10,431 nt of DNA from assembly GCA_019236085.1 (NCBI GenBank), contig JAFAJR010000069.1:1-10431 (forward strand), given 5' to 3'. The notes beneath the pieces are model-generated. The model saw only the letters and a list, made by a program, of their open reading frames with translations. It did no database searches and was not told the DNA's origin. Below, piece after piece: positions 1 through 7,372 of this stretch. Both the position numbers and the translations under genes were made by a program. Within the stretch, counting starts at the first letter, position 1. The number at the start of each line of letters is the position of its first letter. The DNA is from Candidatus Dormiibacterota bacterium (GTDB lineage: Bacteria > Chloroflexota > Dormibacteria > Aeolococcales > Aeolococcaceae).

Positions 1-776
1 AGCGTGAGCCGCAGCGCCTGCCCTGGGGGGACCTGGGCGTCGACGTGGTGATCGAGTCGTCGGGGCGCTTCACCGACGCCAAGCAGGCACGCGCACACCT
101 CGAGGCAGGAGCACGCAAGGTGGTCATCAGCGCGCCGGCGAGCAATGAGGACATCACCGTGTGCATGGGCGTCAACGACGCCGCCTACAACCCCGCCGAG
201 CACCACGTGATCTCCAACGCGTCGTGCACGACGAACTGCCTGGCGCCGGTGGCCAAGGTCCTGCAGGACGCCTATGGCATCGAGACCGGGTTCATGACCA
301 CCGTGCACGCCTACACCAACGACCAGGTGATCCTCGACACCGTGCACAAGGACCTGCGCCGTGCGCGTGCCGCGGGGATGTCGGTGATCCCCACCACCAC
401 CGGCGCCGCCAAAGCTGTGTCGCTGGTGCTGCCCGAGCTGAAGGGCCGTTTCCACGGCATCTCGCTGCGCGTGCCGGTGCCGGATGTGAGCCTCATCGAC
501 CTCACGGTGACGCTGGCCAAGCCCACGACCGTCGAGGACATCAACGCGGAGATGCGCGAAGCCGCCGATGGCAGGCTCGAGGGCATCCTCGCGGTCAGCG
601 ACGAGCAGCTGGTGTCGCAGGACTTCCTGCACGACAGCCATTCGTCGATCCTCGACGCGCCGTCCACCATGACGCTGGGTGACCGCACGGCGAAGGTGCT
701 GGCCTGGTACGACAACGAGTGGGGGTACTCCTGCCGCGTCGTGGACCTGGTGCAGCACATCGGCCGGCGCCTGTAG
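1..776 (+). CDS. gap: Type I glyceraldehyde-3-phosphate dehydrogenase, C-terminal part (5' end outside window)
   Basis: Cytosolic glycolytic enzyme that oxidises glyceraldehyde-3-phosphate to 1,3-bisphosphoglycerate with NAD(P)+. The reading frame is open from the left edge (first whole codon at base 3), so the true start and most of the N-terminal Rossmann half lie upstream. Visible landmarks in order are LPWGDLGVDVVIESSGRF (end of the cofactor domain), the catalytic motif SNASCTTNC with the nucleophilic Cys at 225-227, the HAYTND segment, the DLRRARAA substrate-binding stretch, the PTTTGAAKAV motif, and the C-terminal WYDNEWGYS signature. The residues that decide NAD versus NADP preference are not in the window. 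It ends with TAG at 774-776, six bases before the GTG of pgk, which fits a shared glycolytic transcript. No truncation or missing catalytic residue is seen in the part present. Identification is very secure. Confidence 0.97.
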   Translation, partial: REPQRLPWGDLGVDVVIESSGRFTDAKQARAHLEAGARKVVISAPASNEDITVCMGVNDAAYNPAEHHVISNASCTTNCLAPVAKVLQDAYGIETGFMTTVHAYTNDQVILDTVHKDLRRARAAGMSVIPTTTGAAKAVSLVLPELKGRFHGISLRVPVPDVSLIDLTVTLAKPTTVEDINAEMREAADGRLEGILAVSDEQLVSQDFLHDSHSSILDAPSTMTLGDRTAKVLAWYDNEWGYSCRVVDLVQHIGRRL

Positions 777-782
777 ACGGCG

Positions 783-1979
783 GTGCCCAAGGCGACCATC
801 GACGACCTCGAGGTCGGCGGCAGACGCGTGCTGTTGCGCGTGGACTTCAACGTGCCGATGCGTGACGGCGCCATCGTCGACGATCTCCGCATCCGAGAGG
901 CACTGCCCACCATTCGCACGCTCAGCGAGCGTGGCGCACGCACAATCGTCGTCGCGCACCTGGGACGCCCCAAGGGCAAGGTCGACGAGTCGCTGACGCT
1001 GCGTCCCATCGCCCAGCATCTCGCAGCCTCGCTCGGTGCGGGCGTTCGCTTCGCCGGCGACGTGGGCGGCGAGGAGTCGCAACTTATGGCGGCGCAGATC
1101 GGCATCGGCGAGGTCGGCATGCTCGAGAACGTGCGTTTCGAACCCGGCGAGGAGCGCAACGACCCGGAATTCGCTCGCCGCCTGGCGGAGCTGGCAGACG
1201 TGTACGTCGACGACGCCTTCGGTGCGGCACACCGGGCGCATGCCTCCACCGAGGGTGTGGCGCACCTGCTGCCGGCGGTTGCCGGGTACCTGATGGCGAA
1301 GGAGCTGGATGCGCTGAGCAGCGTGCTGAACAATCCAATGCGTCCGCTGGTGGCGATCGTCGGCGGCGCGAAGATATCGACCAAGGTGGCCGTGGTGGAG
1401 CACCTGCTCGACCGCGTCGACGTGCTCTGGATCGGCGGTGCGATGGCGTGCACGTTCTATCGCGCCGAAGGGGTCACGACCGGGCGGTCGCTGGTCGAAG
1501 AGGAGGAGATCCCGACGGCGCGCAGGCTGCTCGACATCGCCAGGCACACCCGCGGCCGGCTGGAGCTGCCCAGCGACGTCGTGGTCACCGACGAGATCAA
1601 AACCGAGAGCAGCACAGCGGTGACGCGCTGGGATTCGATTCCCGACTCGGGCATCGTGGTCGACATCGGTCCCGAGTCCTGCGAGCGCATCGCCGCCGAT
1701 GTGGCGTCGGCGGGGACCGTGGTGTGGAACGGCCCACTGGGCATCTACGAGATCGAAGCCTTCGCCCAGGGGACCAGACGCGTGGCGCGCGCTCTAGCCG
1801 GGACGACCGCGTATACGGTGGTCGGTGGTGGCGACCTCGCGGCGGCGGTTCAGGACGCGGGAGTTGCTGACAAGATCGACCACATCAGCACGGGAGGCGG
1901 GGCCACTATCGAGTACCTCGAGGGCCGGACACTGCCCGGCGTGGCCGTGTTGATGGAACGCTCCGGGACAGCCGCATGA
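783..1979 (+). CDS. pgk: Phosphoglycerate kinase
   Basis: Cytosolic enzyme transferring the acyl phosphate of 1,3-bisphosphoglycerate to ADP, giving 3-phosphoglycerate and ATP. The 398-residue length is normal for the family. The N-terminal signature RVDFNVPMRDG, the substrate-binding HLGRPKG, the ENVRFEPGEE and DDAFGAAHRAHAS motifs, the hinge-region VGGAKISTK, the WNGPLGIYE segment and the glycine-rich nucleotide motifs TVVGGGD and STGGGATIEYLEG are all present and in order. The GTG start at 783 places the protein's beginning exactly where family members begin. No strong Shine-Dalgarno is seen, so translation is probably coupled to gap, whose stop codon ends at 776. The stop overlaps the tpiA start in an ATGA arrangement at 1976-1979. 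No frame breaks were seen. Confidence 0.97.
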   Translation: MPKATIDDLEVGGRRVLLRVDFNVPMRDGAIVDDLRIREALPTIRTLSERGARTIVVAHLGRPKGKVDESLTLRPIAQHLAASLGAGVRFAGDVGGEESQLMAAQIGIGEVGMLENVRFEPGEERNDPEFARRLAELADVYVDDAFGAAHRAHASTEGVAHLLPAVAGYLMAKELDALSSVLNNPMRPLVAIVGGAKISTKVAVVEHLLDRVDVLWIGGAMACTFYRAEGVTTGRSLVEEEEIPTARRLLDIARHTRGRLELPSDVVVTDEIKTESSTAVTRWDSIPDSGIVVDIGPESCERIAADVASAGTVVWNGPLGIYEIEAFAQGTRRVARALAGTTAYTVVGGGDLAAAVQDAGVADKIDHISTGGGATIEYLEGRTLPGVAVLMERSGTAA

Positions 1980-2737
1980 CGCCTCTCATAGCCGGCAACT
2001 GGAAGATGAACACCACGGTGGAGGAGGGCGTCACCCTGGCGCGTGCGGTGGCCGAGGCCACCGCCGAAGCGCGGGGCGTCGCCATCGCGGTGCTGCCCCC
2101 GTTCACCCACCTCGCGGCTGTGCGCGATGCGCTGCGAGGCACGGCTGTGGCAGTGGGCGCTCAGGACGTCTTCTGGGAGGACAGCGGGGCCTTCACCGGC
2201 GAGGTGTCTCCGCTGATGCTTCGCGGCCTCTGCGACCTGGTGCTCACCGGCCACTCCGAACGGCGTCACCTCCTGGGCGAGACCGATGAGCAGGTGGGGC
2301 GCAAGCTTGCGGCGTCGCTGCGAGCCGGGTTGCGGGTCATGGTGGCGGTGGGCGAGACCGAGGGCGAGCGCGACCGCGATGAGACCTTCTCTGTTGTCGA
2401 CCGTCAGCTGCAGGCTGCGTTCGCTGCGCTCGGCGACGCCCCGCCGAACGGCTCCGATGTGGTGGTCGCGTATGAGCCGGTCTGGGCCATCGGCACCGGG
2501 CGCACCGCCACGCCGGAGCAGGCAGAGGAGGTCTGCGGGCACATCAAGGTGGCGGTGCGCGCCGCAACCGGGATCGAATCCGCGCAGGTGCTGTACGGCG
2601 GCAGCGTCACGCCGGTCAACGCGGCCTCGCTCTTCGCTGAGCCGTCGATCGATGGCGCCCTGGTCGGCGGCGCCAGCCTGAAGGCGGCCGACTTCGCCGC
2701 GATCGTCGCTGCGGCGGCGCCGGCTGTCGCCGGGTGA
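1976..2737 (+). CDS. tpiA: Triose-phosphate isomerase
   Basis: Cytosolic TIM-barrel enzyme interconverting dihydroxyacetone phosphate and glyceraldehyde-3-phosphate; normally a dimer. The 253-residue length is standard. Catalytic residues are visible: Lys10 in AGNWKMN, His93 in TGHSERR, and Glu167 in AYEPVWAIGTG, which begins the mobile active-site loop. The phosphate-gripping YGGSV and VGGASL motifs are near the C-terminus. The ATG at 1976 overlaps the pgk stop by four bases (ATGA), indicating translational coupling. The 3' end overlaps the likely gpmI GTG at 2734. One oddity: the usually conserved Cys in the CVGE stretch beside the catalytic Glu network is Ala here (MVAVGET, residues 122-128). 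Confidence 0.97.
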   Translation: MTPLIAGNWKMNTTVEEGVTLARAVAEATAEARGVAIAVLPPFTHLAAVRDALRGTAVAVGAQDVFWEDSGAFTGEVSPLMLRGLCDLVLTGHSERRHLLGETDEQVGRKLAASLRAGLRVMVAVGETEGERDRDETFSVVDRQLQAAFAALGDAPPNGSDVVVAYEPVWAIGTGRTATPEQAEEVCGHIKVAVRAATGIESAQVLYGGSVTPVNAASLFAEPSIDGALVGGASLKAADFAAIVAAAAPAVAG

Positions 2738-4270
2738 CGTCCGTCCGCCCGGCCGTCCTGGTGATCCTCGACGGCTGGGGGGTCGAATTCGGACCCCTTC
2801 GGCAACGCCATCCTAGCCGCGGCGACGCCGGCGATGGACGAGCTGGCGGCGCGCTGGCCGCACACCCTTGTCGCCGCAAGTGGTGAGGCAGTTGGGCTGC
2901 CACCCGGCCAGCAGGGCAACTCCGAGGTGGGACACCTGACGATCGGCAGCGGTCGGATCGTCTACCAGCCGCTGTCGCGCATCAGCCGGGCCGTCGCCGA
3001 CGGTTCCTTTTACGACAACGCTGCGCTCTGCACCGCTGTCGACAGAGCACTGCAGCGCGGCACCGCGCTGCAGTGCCTCGGCCTCGTCTCGCCGGGCGGT
3101 GTGCACAGCCACCAGGAGCACGCCGTGGCGCTGGCTCGCCTGGCGCGGCGGCGCGGGCTGGAGCGGGTGTGGTTTCACGCATTCCTTGACGGACGCGACG
3201 AACCACCGAGCAGCGGCGCCGCTTTCATGCGCACCTTCTGCGACCAGCTCCGCGCAGAAGGTGTGGGCAGCATTGCCAGCGTCAGCGGCCGCTACTTCGC
3301 CATGGACCGCGACCGGCGCTGGGACCGTACCCGGCGGGCGTACGACACGCTGGTCGGCTATCCAGAAGTGATCGCCTCTGACGCCGTCAGCTACATCGAG
3401 GAACAATACGCGGCCGGCGTCACCGACGAGTTCGTGCCGCCGGCGGCCATCCAGCACCACGGCGAAACAGCTCGCATCGAGGACGGCGACAGCGTTGTCT
3501 TCTTCAACTTCCGGCCGGACCGCGCCCGCCAGCTGAGCCATGCCCTAGTTGACGCGGACTTCAGCGGTTTCGAGCGCAGCCGCGTCGTCGCGGACCTGAC
3601 ATTTGTCACCATGACCGAGTACGAACGCGACCTCCCGGCGCTGGTCGCGTTTCCGCGGGAGAATGTGCGCGACACGCTCGCCGAGGTGGTGAGCGCCAAC
3701 GGTTTGCGGCAGTTCCATGTCGCCGAGACCGAGAAGTACGCGCATGTGACGTACTTCATCAACGGCGGCCGCGAGGACCCGTTTGCTGGAGAGCAGCGTC
3801 TTTTGGTGCCGTCGCCGAAGGTGGCAACGTACGACAGCGTGCCTCGGATGAGCGCAGAAGCCGTCACCGACTCCGTTGTGGCGCACGTCGCGGGTGGCGA
3901 CGACGCGCTGATCGTTGTCAATTACGCAAACGCCGACATGGTGGGCCACACCGGCGACTTTGACGCCACCGTCGCCGCTGTCGGCTTCGTCGACGGTTGC
4001 ATCGCCCGGGTCGCCGCCGCGGTGTTGGATTCCGGTGCCACGCTGCTGATCACCGCAGACCATGGCAACGCCGAGTACAAGGTGGACCGCCGCGATGGTT
4101 CGCGGCTCACGGCACACACTGCAAGTCCCGTGCCGGTGATCCTCGCCGGGGTGGAGGGCCGGCTTCGCGACGGGGGCGGCCTGCGCGACGTGGCGCCGAC
4201 GGTACTGGAGGTCATGGGACTTCCCGTTCCGGCGGCGATGACCGGGAGCTCGCTGCTCGAGCCCAGCTGA
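2734..4270 (+). CDS. gpmI: 2,3-bisphosphoglycerate-independent phosphoglycerate mutase, interrupted by an apparent +1 frameshift near the N-terminus
   Basis: Mn-dependent enzyme of the alkaline phosphatase superfamily that interconverts 3- and 2-phosphoglycerate. The N-terminus starts with GTG at 2734, overlapping the tpiA stop, and reads to VLVILDGWG with the metal-ligand Asp (residue 13). The frame then breaks in the six-G run at 2777-2782. Everything after it is in the next frame: GNAILAA, then MDELAARWPHTL from 2834 to the TGA at 4268-4270. Removing one G gives DGWG plus six residues plus GNA, the family spacing, and about 511 residues in all, the usual length. Downstream residues are intact: phosphorylated Ser in GNSEVGH, SGRY.MDRD.RWDR, FNFRPDRARQ, AETEKY.HVTYF, NYANADMVGH, TADHGN and the last His in TAHT. 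Unspliced, the upstream frame ends at TGA 2884-2886, and the downstream frame's first ATG (2834) lacks the Asp and GNA segment. It could be a sequencing error, a recent mutation or slippage. Confidence 0.9.
2777..2782 (+). other. Six-G homopolymer at the gpmI frameshift point
   Basis: A run of six G residues lies within the codons for the DGWG motif of gpmI. The reading frame before it encodes the conserved N-terminal strand, and the frame after it (shifted by one base) encodes the rest of the enzyme. A five-G run would restore a normal protein. Homopolymers of this kind are common sites of indel error and of polymerase slippage. The exact base inserted within the run cannot be told, and an indel a few bases downstream (up to about 2790) would also be compatible. 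Confidence 0.8.
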
Positions 4271-4279
4271 CGCTGGATC

Positions 4280-5323
4280 TCATGCGCTGGCGCTCCAGTC
4301 CAGCGCCATCTGCGCCAGCATCGCCGTGGCCACAACCGGCGCATTGGGCAGCTCGATGTCGAGCTCATGGTTGCGTGCAAATCCGCCACCCGACCAGTTG
4401 GCGCTGCCGAAGAGCACCGCGTCCGAGTCAGCAACCATCGCCTTGGCGTGCAGCAGCTCCCCGTGGCTGCGATACCAGCGCACGTCGATCACGCCCGACG
4501 CCTCCAAGGCCAGGAACGCGGGCATGCTGGATCGTTGCGAGGGGTCGAGCAGCACCGAAACGCTGACACCTCGCGACGCCGCGGCGATGAGCGCATGCAC
4601 GATCCCTGTGTCGGTCAGCACGAAGAGCTCGAGGTGCAGTGAGTGCGCGGCGTCACCGATGAGCTCCAGAGCAAGAGGCCGGATCTCCTGGCCGGGCAGA
4701 GTAGCTGCCACCACCACCGCCGTGTCGGGCTCCGGATCCGGCACGGCCACGTCCTGGCCGCAGGTGACCAGGTCTCGAAAGAACACACGCAGCAGGTTAT
4801 GCACTGCCGGGCCGCGCACCTCGGCGTCGTAATCATGGTTCGCCGGTGACGCCACGCCCCAGTTGATGCCACCAACGACAGCAACGTCCGCGTCGACAAC
4901 CAGCAGCTTGACGTGGTCGATCATCAGCCGCCGCACCGGGTAGTCGACCACGTCGATGCCCGCCCGCCGCAGTCGCGCCGCCGTGGCCGCGCTGCTGAGC
5001 TCGGAGGGGTCGTCGATGACCGTCACGGCGACGCCGCGCTTCTGCGCTGCCACCAGCTCATCGGCGAGCCCTCGCCGGCCGAACTCGTACACCTCGACGT
5101 CGACTGAGAACCGAGCGCCTCGGATCAGCGACTGCAGCACCTGGAACGTGGCGGGACCACTGCGCAGCAGGGTCACCTGGTCCGCGCCGACCTCCACCGG
5201 GGCGGCGGGACCCAGTTGCAGCGCCGCCGGCACCGTGGCTGCGAGCGCCGGCAGGCCGCACCCCGCCAGCAGCGGCAGGAGGCAGACGATCGTCGGCCGC
5301 CACCACCACAGATTTGTGTGCAT
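4280..5323 (-). CDS. Secreted phospholipase D-family lipoprotein with two HKD motifs
   Basis: Putative phosphodiesterase or phosphatidyltransferase of the PLD superfamily (PLDc_2 / cardiolipin-synthase-like fold). The 347-residue protein has two HxKx4D catalytic motifs: His137-Lys139-Asp144 in the first half (DHVKLLVVD, followed by GGINWG) and His292-Lys294-Asp299 in the second (LHAKAMVAD, followed by GSANWS). This is the pseudo-dimeric arrangement of a single-chain PLD. From the ATG at 5321-5323 the N-terminus is a short hydrophobic signal ending in LLAGC, a lipobox with Cys22, so the protein is probably a membrane-anchored extracytoplasmic lipoprotein. An in-frame start 20 codons upstream (5383) would add residues that spoil the signal peptide and is less likely. 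It lacks the multiple N-terminal membrane helices of classical cardiolipin synthase. The substrate cannot be inferred. It is convergent with gpmI, with only nine bases between the stops, and divergent from secG. Confidence 0.88.
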   Translation of the reverse strand: MHTNLWWWRPTIVCLLPLLAGCGLPALAATVPAALQLGPAAPVEVGADQVTLLRSGPATFQVLQSLIRGARFSVDVEVYEFGRRGLADELVAAQKRGVAVTVIDDPSELSSAATAARLRRAGIDVVDYPVRRLMIDHVKLLVVDADVAVVGGINWGVASPANHDYDAEVRGPAVHNLLRVFFRDLVTCGQDVAVPDPEPDTAVVVAATLPGQEIRPLALELIGDAAHSLHLELFVLTDTGIVHALIAAASRGVSVSVLLDPSQRSSMPAFLALEASGVIDVRWYRSHGELLHAKAMVADSDAVLFGSANWSGGGFARNHELDIELPNAPVVATAMLAQMALDWSASA

Positions 5324-5382
5324 TGACGGCACGCTACCACAAACCTGCGTATCAAACGGATGGAGTGCCGCTGGGGCCCGCA

Positions 5383-5388
5383 TATACT
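5383..5388 (+). promoter_or_regulatory. Probable -10 element of the secG promoter
   Basis: TATACT, a five-of-six match to the sigma-70 type -10 consensus, lies in the PLD/secG divergent gap. It would start transcription around 5394-5397, leaving a leader of about 25 bases before the secG GTG. No convincing -35 hexamer is seen at the ideal distance; TGGAGT at 5361-5366 is weak. A local promoter makes sense because the inverted PLD gene isolates secG from the glycolytic operon. Confidence 0.5.
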
Positions 5389-5406
5389 GGCCGCCGTGCG
5401 CTGTGT

Positions 5407-5412
5407 AGGAGG
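5407..5412 (+). promoter_or_regulatory. Strong Shine-Dalgarno deciding the secG start
   Basis: A perfect AGGAGG sits nine bases before the GTG at 5422, a good spacing for initiation there. The nearer ATG at 5414 is only one base from the site and reads just three codons before a stop, so it is not the start. Confidence 0.8.
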
Positions 5413-5421
5413 CATGGTTGG

Positions 5422-5658
5422 GTGACGACGGCTCTCGCCGTGACGCAGGACGTGCTCGGCGTCCTCGTGATCCTTGGCATCCTCCTCCAGACCCCGAAGG
5501 CGACAGGCCTCGGCGGCACGATCGGCGGTGGTGGCGATACCGGCGGCGGCTACCGCCGGAGACGCGGCCTGGAAGCGGGGCTGCTCCGGTTCTCGGCCGT
5601 GCTGATCGGTCTGTTCGTGGTGGTCTCGATCCTCACCGTCTACCTCGGCACCCACTAA
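5422..5658 (+). CDS. secG: Preprotein translocase subunit SecG
   Basis: Small accessory subunit of the SecYEG channel that assists SecA-driven protein export across the cytoplasmic membrane. The 78-residue protein has two predicted membrane helices (about residues 3-22, containing the VLVILGILLQ stretch, and about 55-75, LIGLFVVVSILTVYLG). They are separated by a glycine-rich cytoplasmic loop (GLGGTIGGGGDTGGGY), as in the family. The ILLQ...GLGG...GG pattern is the recognisable SecG signature. The GTG start is chosen because of the AGGAGG nine bases upstream. In many high-GC bacteria secG directly follows tpiA or gpmI; here a minus-strand PLD gene lies between. The next gene begins within about 50 bases of the TAA and is probably cotranscribed. 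Confidence 0.9.
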   Translation: MTTALAVTQDVLGVLVILGILLQTPKATGLGGTIGGGGDTGGGYRRRRGLEAGLLRFSAVLIGLFVVVSILTVYLGTH

Positions 5659-5702
5659 GCAGGCGTCGCCGGCGGCGCCGGGTCGAGGCGGCCATCGCAG
5701 CG

Positions 5703-7259
5703 GTGCTGGTCGTGGTTGCGGCGGCCTCGCTGAGCTATGCCCTGGCCACGCGGTTCGGGGTCATCGGCGCGCCGGACTTCCGCGAAGGGCTGGTGACGGC
5801 AGACCGCCCCCTTGCGCTCGACCCCTACGTCGGCACGCCGGATCAGGGCGCTGACGACGTCGCCCATCTCTTGTATCGCTCGCTGTTCCGCCTCGACGCC
5901 ACCGCTTACCCGGCCCCGGACCTGGCCGCCTCGTATTCGCTGAGCCCCGACGGCCGGTCGTACACCGTGCAGCTCGCCCACGCCCGCTGGTCGGACGGCA
6001 CGCCTGTCACCCCGGCCGATGTCGTGGCCACCCTCCAGCTCGCAGCATCAGCCGGCAGCGCCGACAGCGCAGTGACGGGAAGCCTGGCAGGGCTTGCCGC
6101 CAAGGCGATCCCCAGCGGCGTGGTGCTGACCCTGCTGTCTCCCAGAGCCGCCCTGCCCGCGCTGCTCACCGAGGTACCGATCCTGCCGCTGGGTCGCGAT
6201 GACGCCTCCCACCTGGCGCAACTCGAGCACTCACCGCAAACCGTGCTGCCCACCTCGGGGCCGTACGCGGTCAAGGCGTCGTCCGCGTCCGACCTGCTGC
6301 TGACTGCCAACCCGCACGCCACCGAACGGCCGAGGCTCTCCAGCTTCGACCTGCGTCTCTACGCCTCGTTCGATGACGCGGCGGCGGCCTTCACCCGGGG
6401 GGACGTCGACGGCCTCATGGCCACGACGCCTGCCCAACGAGCGCGGCTCCTCGCCGTGCACGGCGCCCACGCCGGGGCCATCGCCACATTCGGGTTCGTC
6501 GATCTGCTCTTCAACGAGCAGGCCCCGGGGCTCGACGACCCCGTGGTGCGGCAGGTCGTCGCCGCCGTGATCGCTCGGGACGGGCTTGTCGCCGGGGCGC
6601 TCGACGGGCTGGCGACGCCGCAGAGTGGGGCCATCCCGATCGGGCTTCGCTGGGTGGGCGCCCCACATCTCCCTGCCCCAGCGCCGACGGCAGCCGCCGA
6701 GGCGATGCTGCAGAACGACGGCTGGGTGAGCACTGATGCCGGGGTCCGCTCCCGGAGCGGAGTGTCACTCTCGTTCACGGTCTCGGTTCCGGACGTGGAT
6801 CCGCTGCCGGACGTGGCCCACGAGCTCGCGTTGCAGCTCGCTCCGCTTGGCATCTCGGTGGCGCCGGACATCGTGCAGGCACCGACGTTCCTCAGCACCG
6901 TGCTCGTGCCACACAGCTTCCAGATGGCGCTCGGGGACTGGAACGCCGGTCCCGACCCCGACGTGAGCACCTTCTGGCGGTCCAATGCTCTGCCGCCGCA
7001 TGGCTACAACGTCAGCGACGGACCGACCGACCCGTTCCTGGACCAGGCGCTCGACCGCCTGGCGACCCTGAGCGACCGCGGGACGCGCATCGCCGCCGCC
7101 GCCCAGGTGGACCGGCTGCTGGCTCAGGATGCTCCGGCTGTCGTGCTCTATGCACCGGACGTGTGGTTCGTGTTCCGCATCTCTATGCACGCTGCCCCGC
7201 TGCCGCCTGTGGGAGGAAGCGCGGCGCGCTACGACGACGTGGCGTCCTGGCAGCGATGA
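5703..7259 (+). CDS. ABC transporter substrate-binding protein, peptide/oligopeptide type (SBP_bac_5), start uncertain
   Basis: Extracytoplasmic solute-binding protein of the oligopeptide/nickel class. The mature part begins about GLVTADRPLALDPYVG and shows family landmarks: LLYRSLFRLD, the SPDGRSYTVQLAHARWSDGTPVTPADVV block, the LLFNEQAPGLDDPVVRQVV block, DWNAGPDPDVSTFW, and a C-terminal VDRLLAQDAPAVVLYAPDVWFVFR helix-strand unit. About 518 residues from the GTG at 5703, near the usual size. That GTG is the first conventional start in this frame after secG, but it falls inside the hydrophobic segment. The arginine-rich stretch (seven Arg) that would make a proper signal-peptide n-region lies just upstream (5661-5681) without any ATG, GTG or TTG. 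An unconventional start or an indel near 5650-5700 is therefore possible. No permease or ATPase genes are adjacent, so the ligand is unknown and partners must be encoded elsewhere. Confidence 0.82.
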   Translation: MLVVVAAASLSYALATRFGVIGAPDFREGLVTADRPLALDPYVGTPDQGADDVAHLLYRSLFRLDATAYPAPDLAASYSLSPDGRSYTVQLAHARWSDGTPVTPADVVATLQLAASAGSADSAVTGSLAGLAAKAIPSGVVLTLLSPRAALPALLTEVPILPLGRDDASHLAQLEHSPQTVLPTSGPYAVKASSASDLLLTANPHATERPRLSSFDLRLYASFDDAAAAFTRGDVDGLMATTPAQRARLLAVHGAHAGAIATFGFVDLLFNEQAPGLDDPVVRQVVAAVIARDGLVAGALDGLATPQSGAIPIGLRWVGAPHLPAPAPTAAAEAMLQNDGWVSTDAGVRSRSGVSLSFTVSVPDVDPLPDVAHELALQLAPLGISVAPDIVQAPTFLSTVLVPHSFQMALGDWNAGPDPDVSTFWRSNALPPHGYNVSDGPTDPFLDQALDRLATLSDRGTRIAAAAQVDRLLAQDAPAVVLYAPDVWFVFRISMHAAPLPPVGGSAARYDDVASWQR

Positions 7260-7280
7260 GGCGCTACCATCGCACGGCGC

Positions 7281-7364
7281 GCCGAGGTGGTGGAACTGGT
7301 AGACACGCAGCGTTCAGGGCGCTGTGCTCGTAAGGGCGTAAGGGTTCGATTCCCTTCCTCGGCA
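7281..7364 (+). tRNA. tRNA-Leu (anticodon CAG)
   Basis: An 84-base class II tRNA. The acceptor arms GCCGAGG (7281-7287) and CCTCGGC (7357-7363) pair perfectly, with A73 as the leucine discriminator. The anticodon stem CAGCG/CGCTG is fully paired around the loop TTCAGGG, with anticodon CAG at 7315-7317 reading CUG, the favoured leucine codon in GC-rich genomes. A long variable arm (GCTC/GGGC stem with a GTAA loop) is diagnostic for Leu. The T arm AAGGG-TTCGATT-CCCTT is intact. The 3' CCA is not encoded (CG follows the discriminator). A weak -10-like TACCAT at 7265-7270 could provide its own promoter. The gene lies 21 bases after the substrate-binding protein stop. Confidence 0.96.
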
Positions 7365-7372
7365 CGTCCGGC

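Noticed and set aside
311..1453. A 380-codon open frame on the minus strand
   Set aside because: It is antisense to the conserved gap and pgk genes, is rich in Arg, Ser and Thr with no recognisable domain, and is typical of high-GC shadow frames.
4271..4279. Bidirectional terminator between gpmI and the PLD gene
   Set aside because: Only nine bases separate the stops and no hairpin with a T-tract is seen there.
5414..5425. Three-codon mini-ORF (ATG GTT GGG TGA) just before secG, as a leader peptide
   Set aside because: The ATG is only one base from the Shine-Dalgarno, and the same site serves the secG GTG at ideal spacing; chance occurrence is more likely.
5418..5702. Extension of the substrate-binding protein frame upstream to a TTG within the secG region
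   Set aside because: The extension reads through the whole of secG in another frame, gives Arg/Pro/Asp-rich nonsense and puts the signal peptide about 95 residues into the protein.
7281..7364. tRNA-Leu as an integration site for a mobile element
   Set aside because: No integrase, no direct repeat of the tRNA 3' end and no change in base composition are visible on either side.
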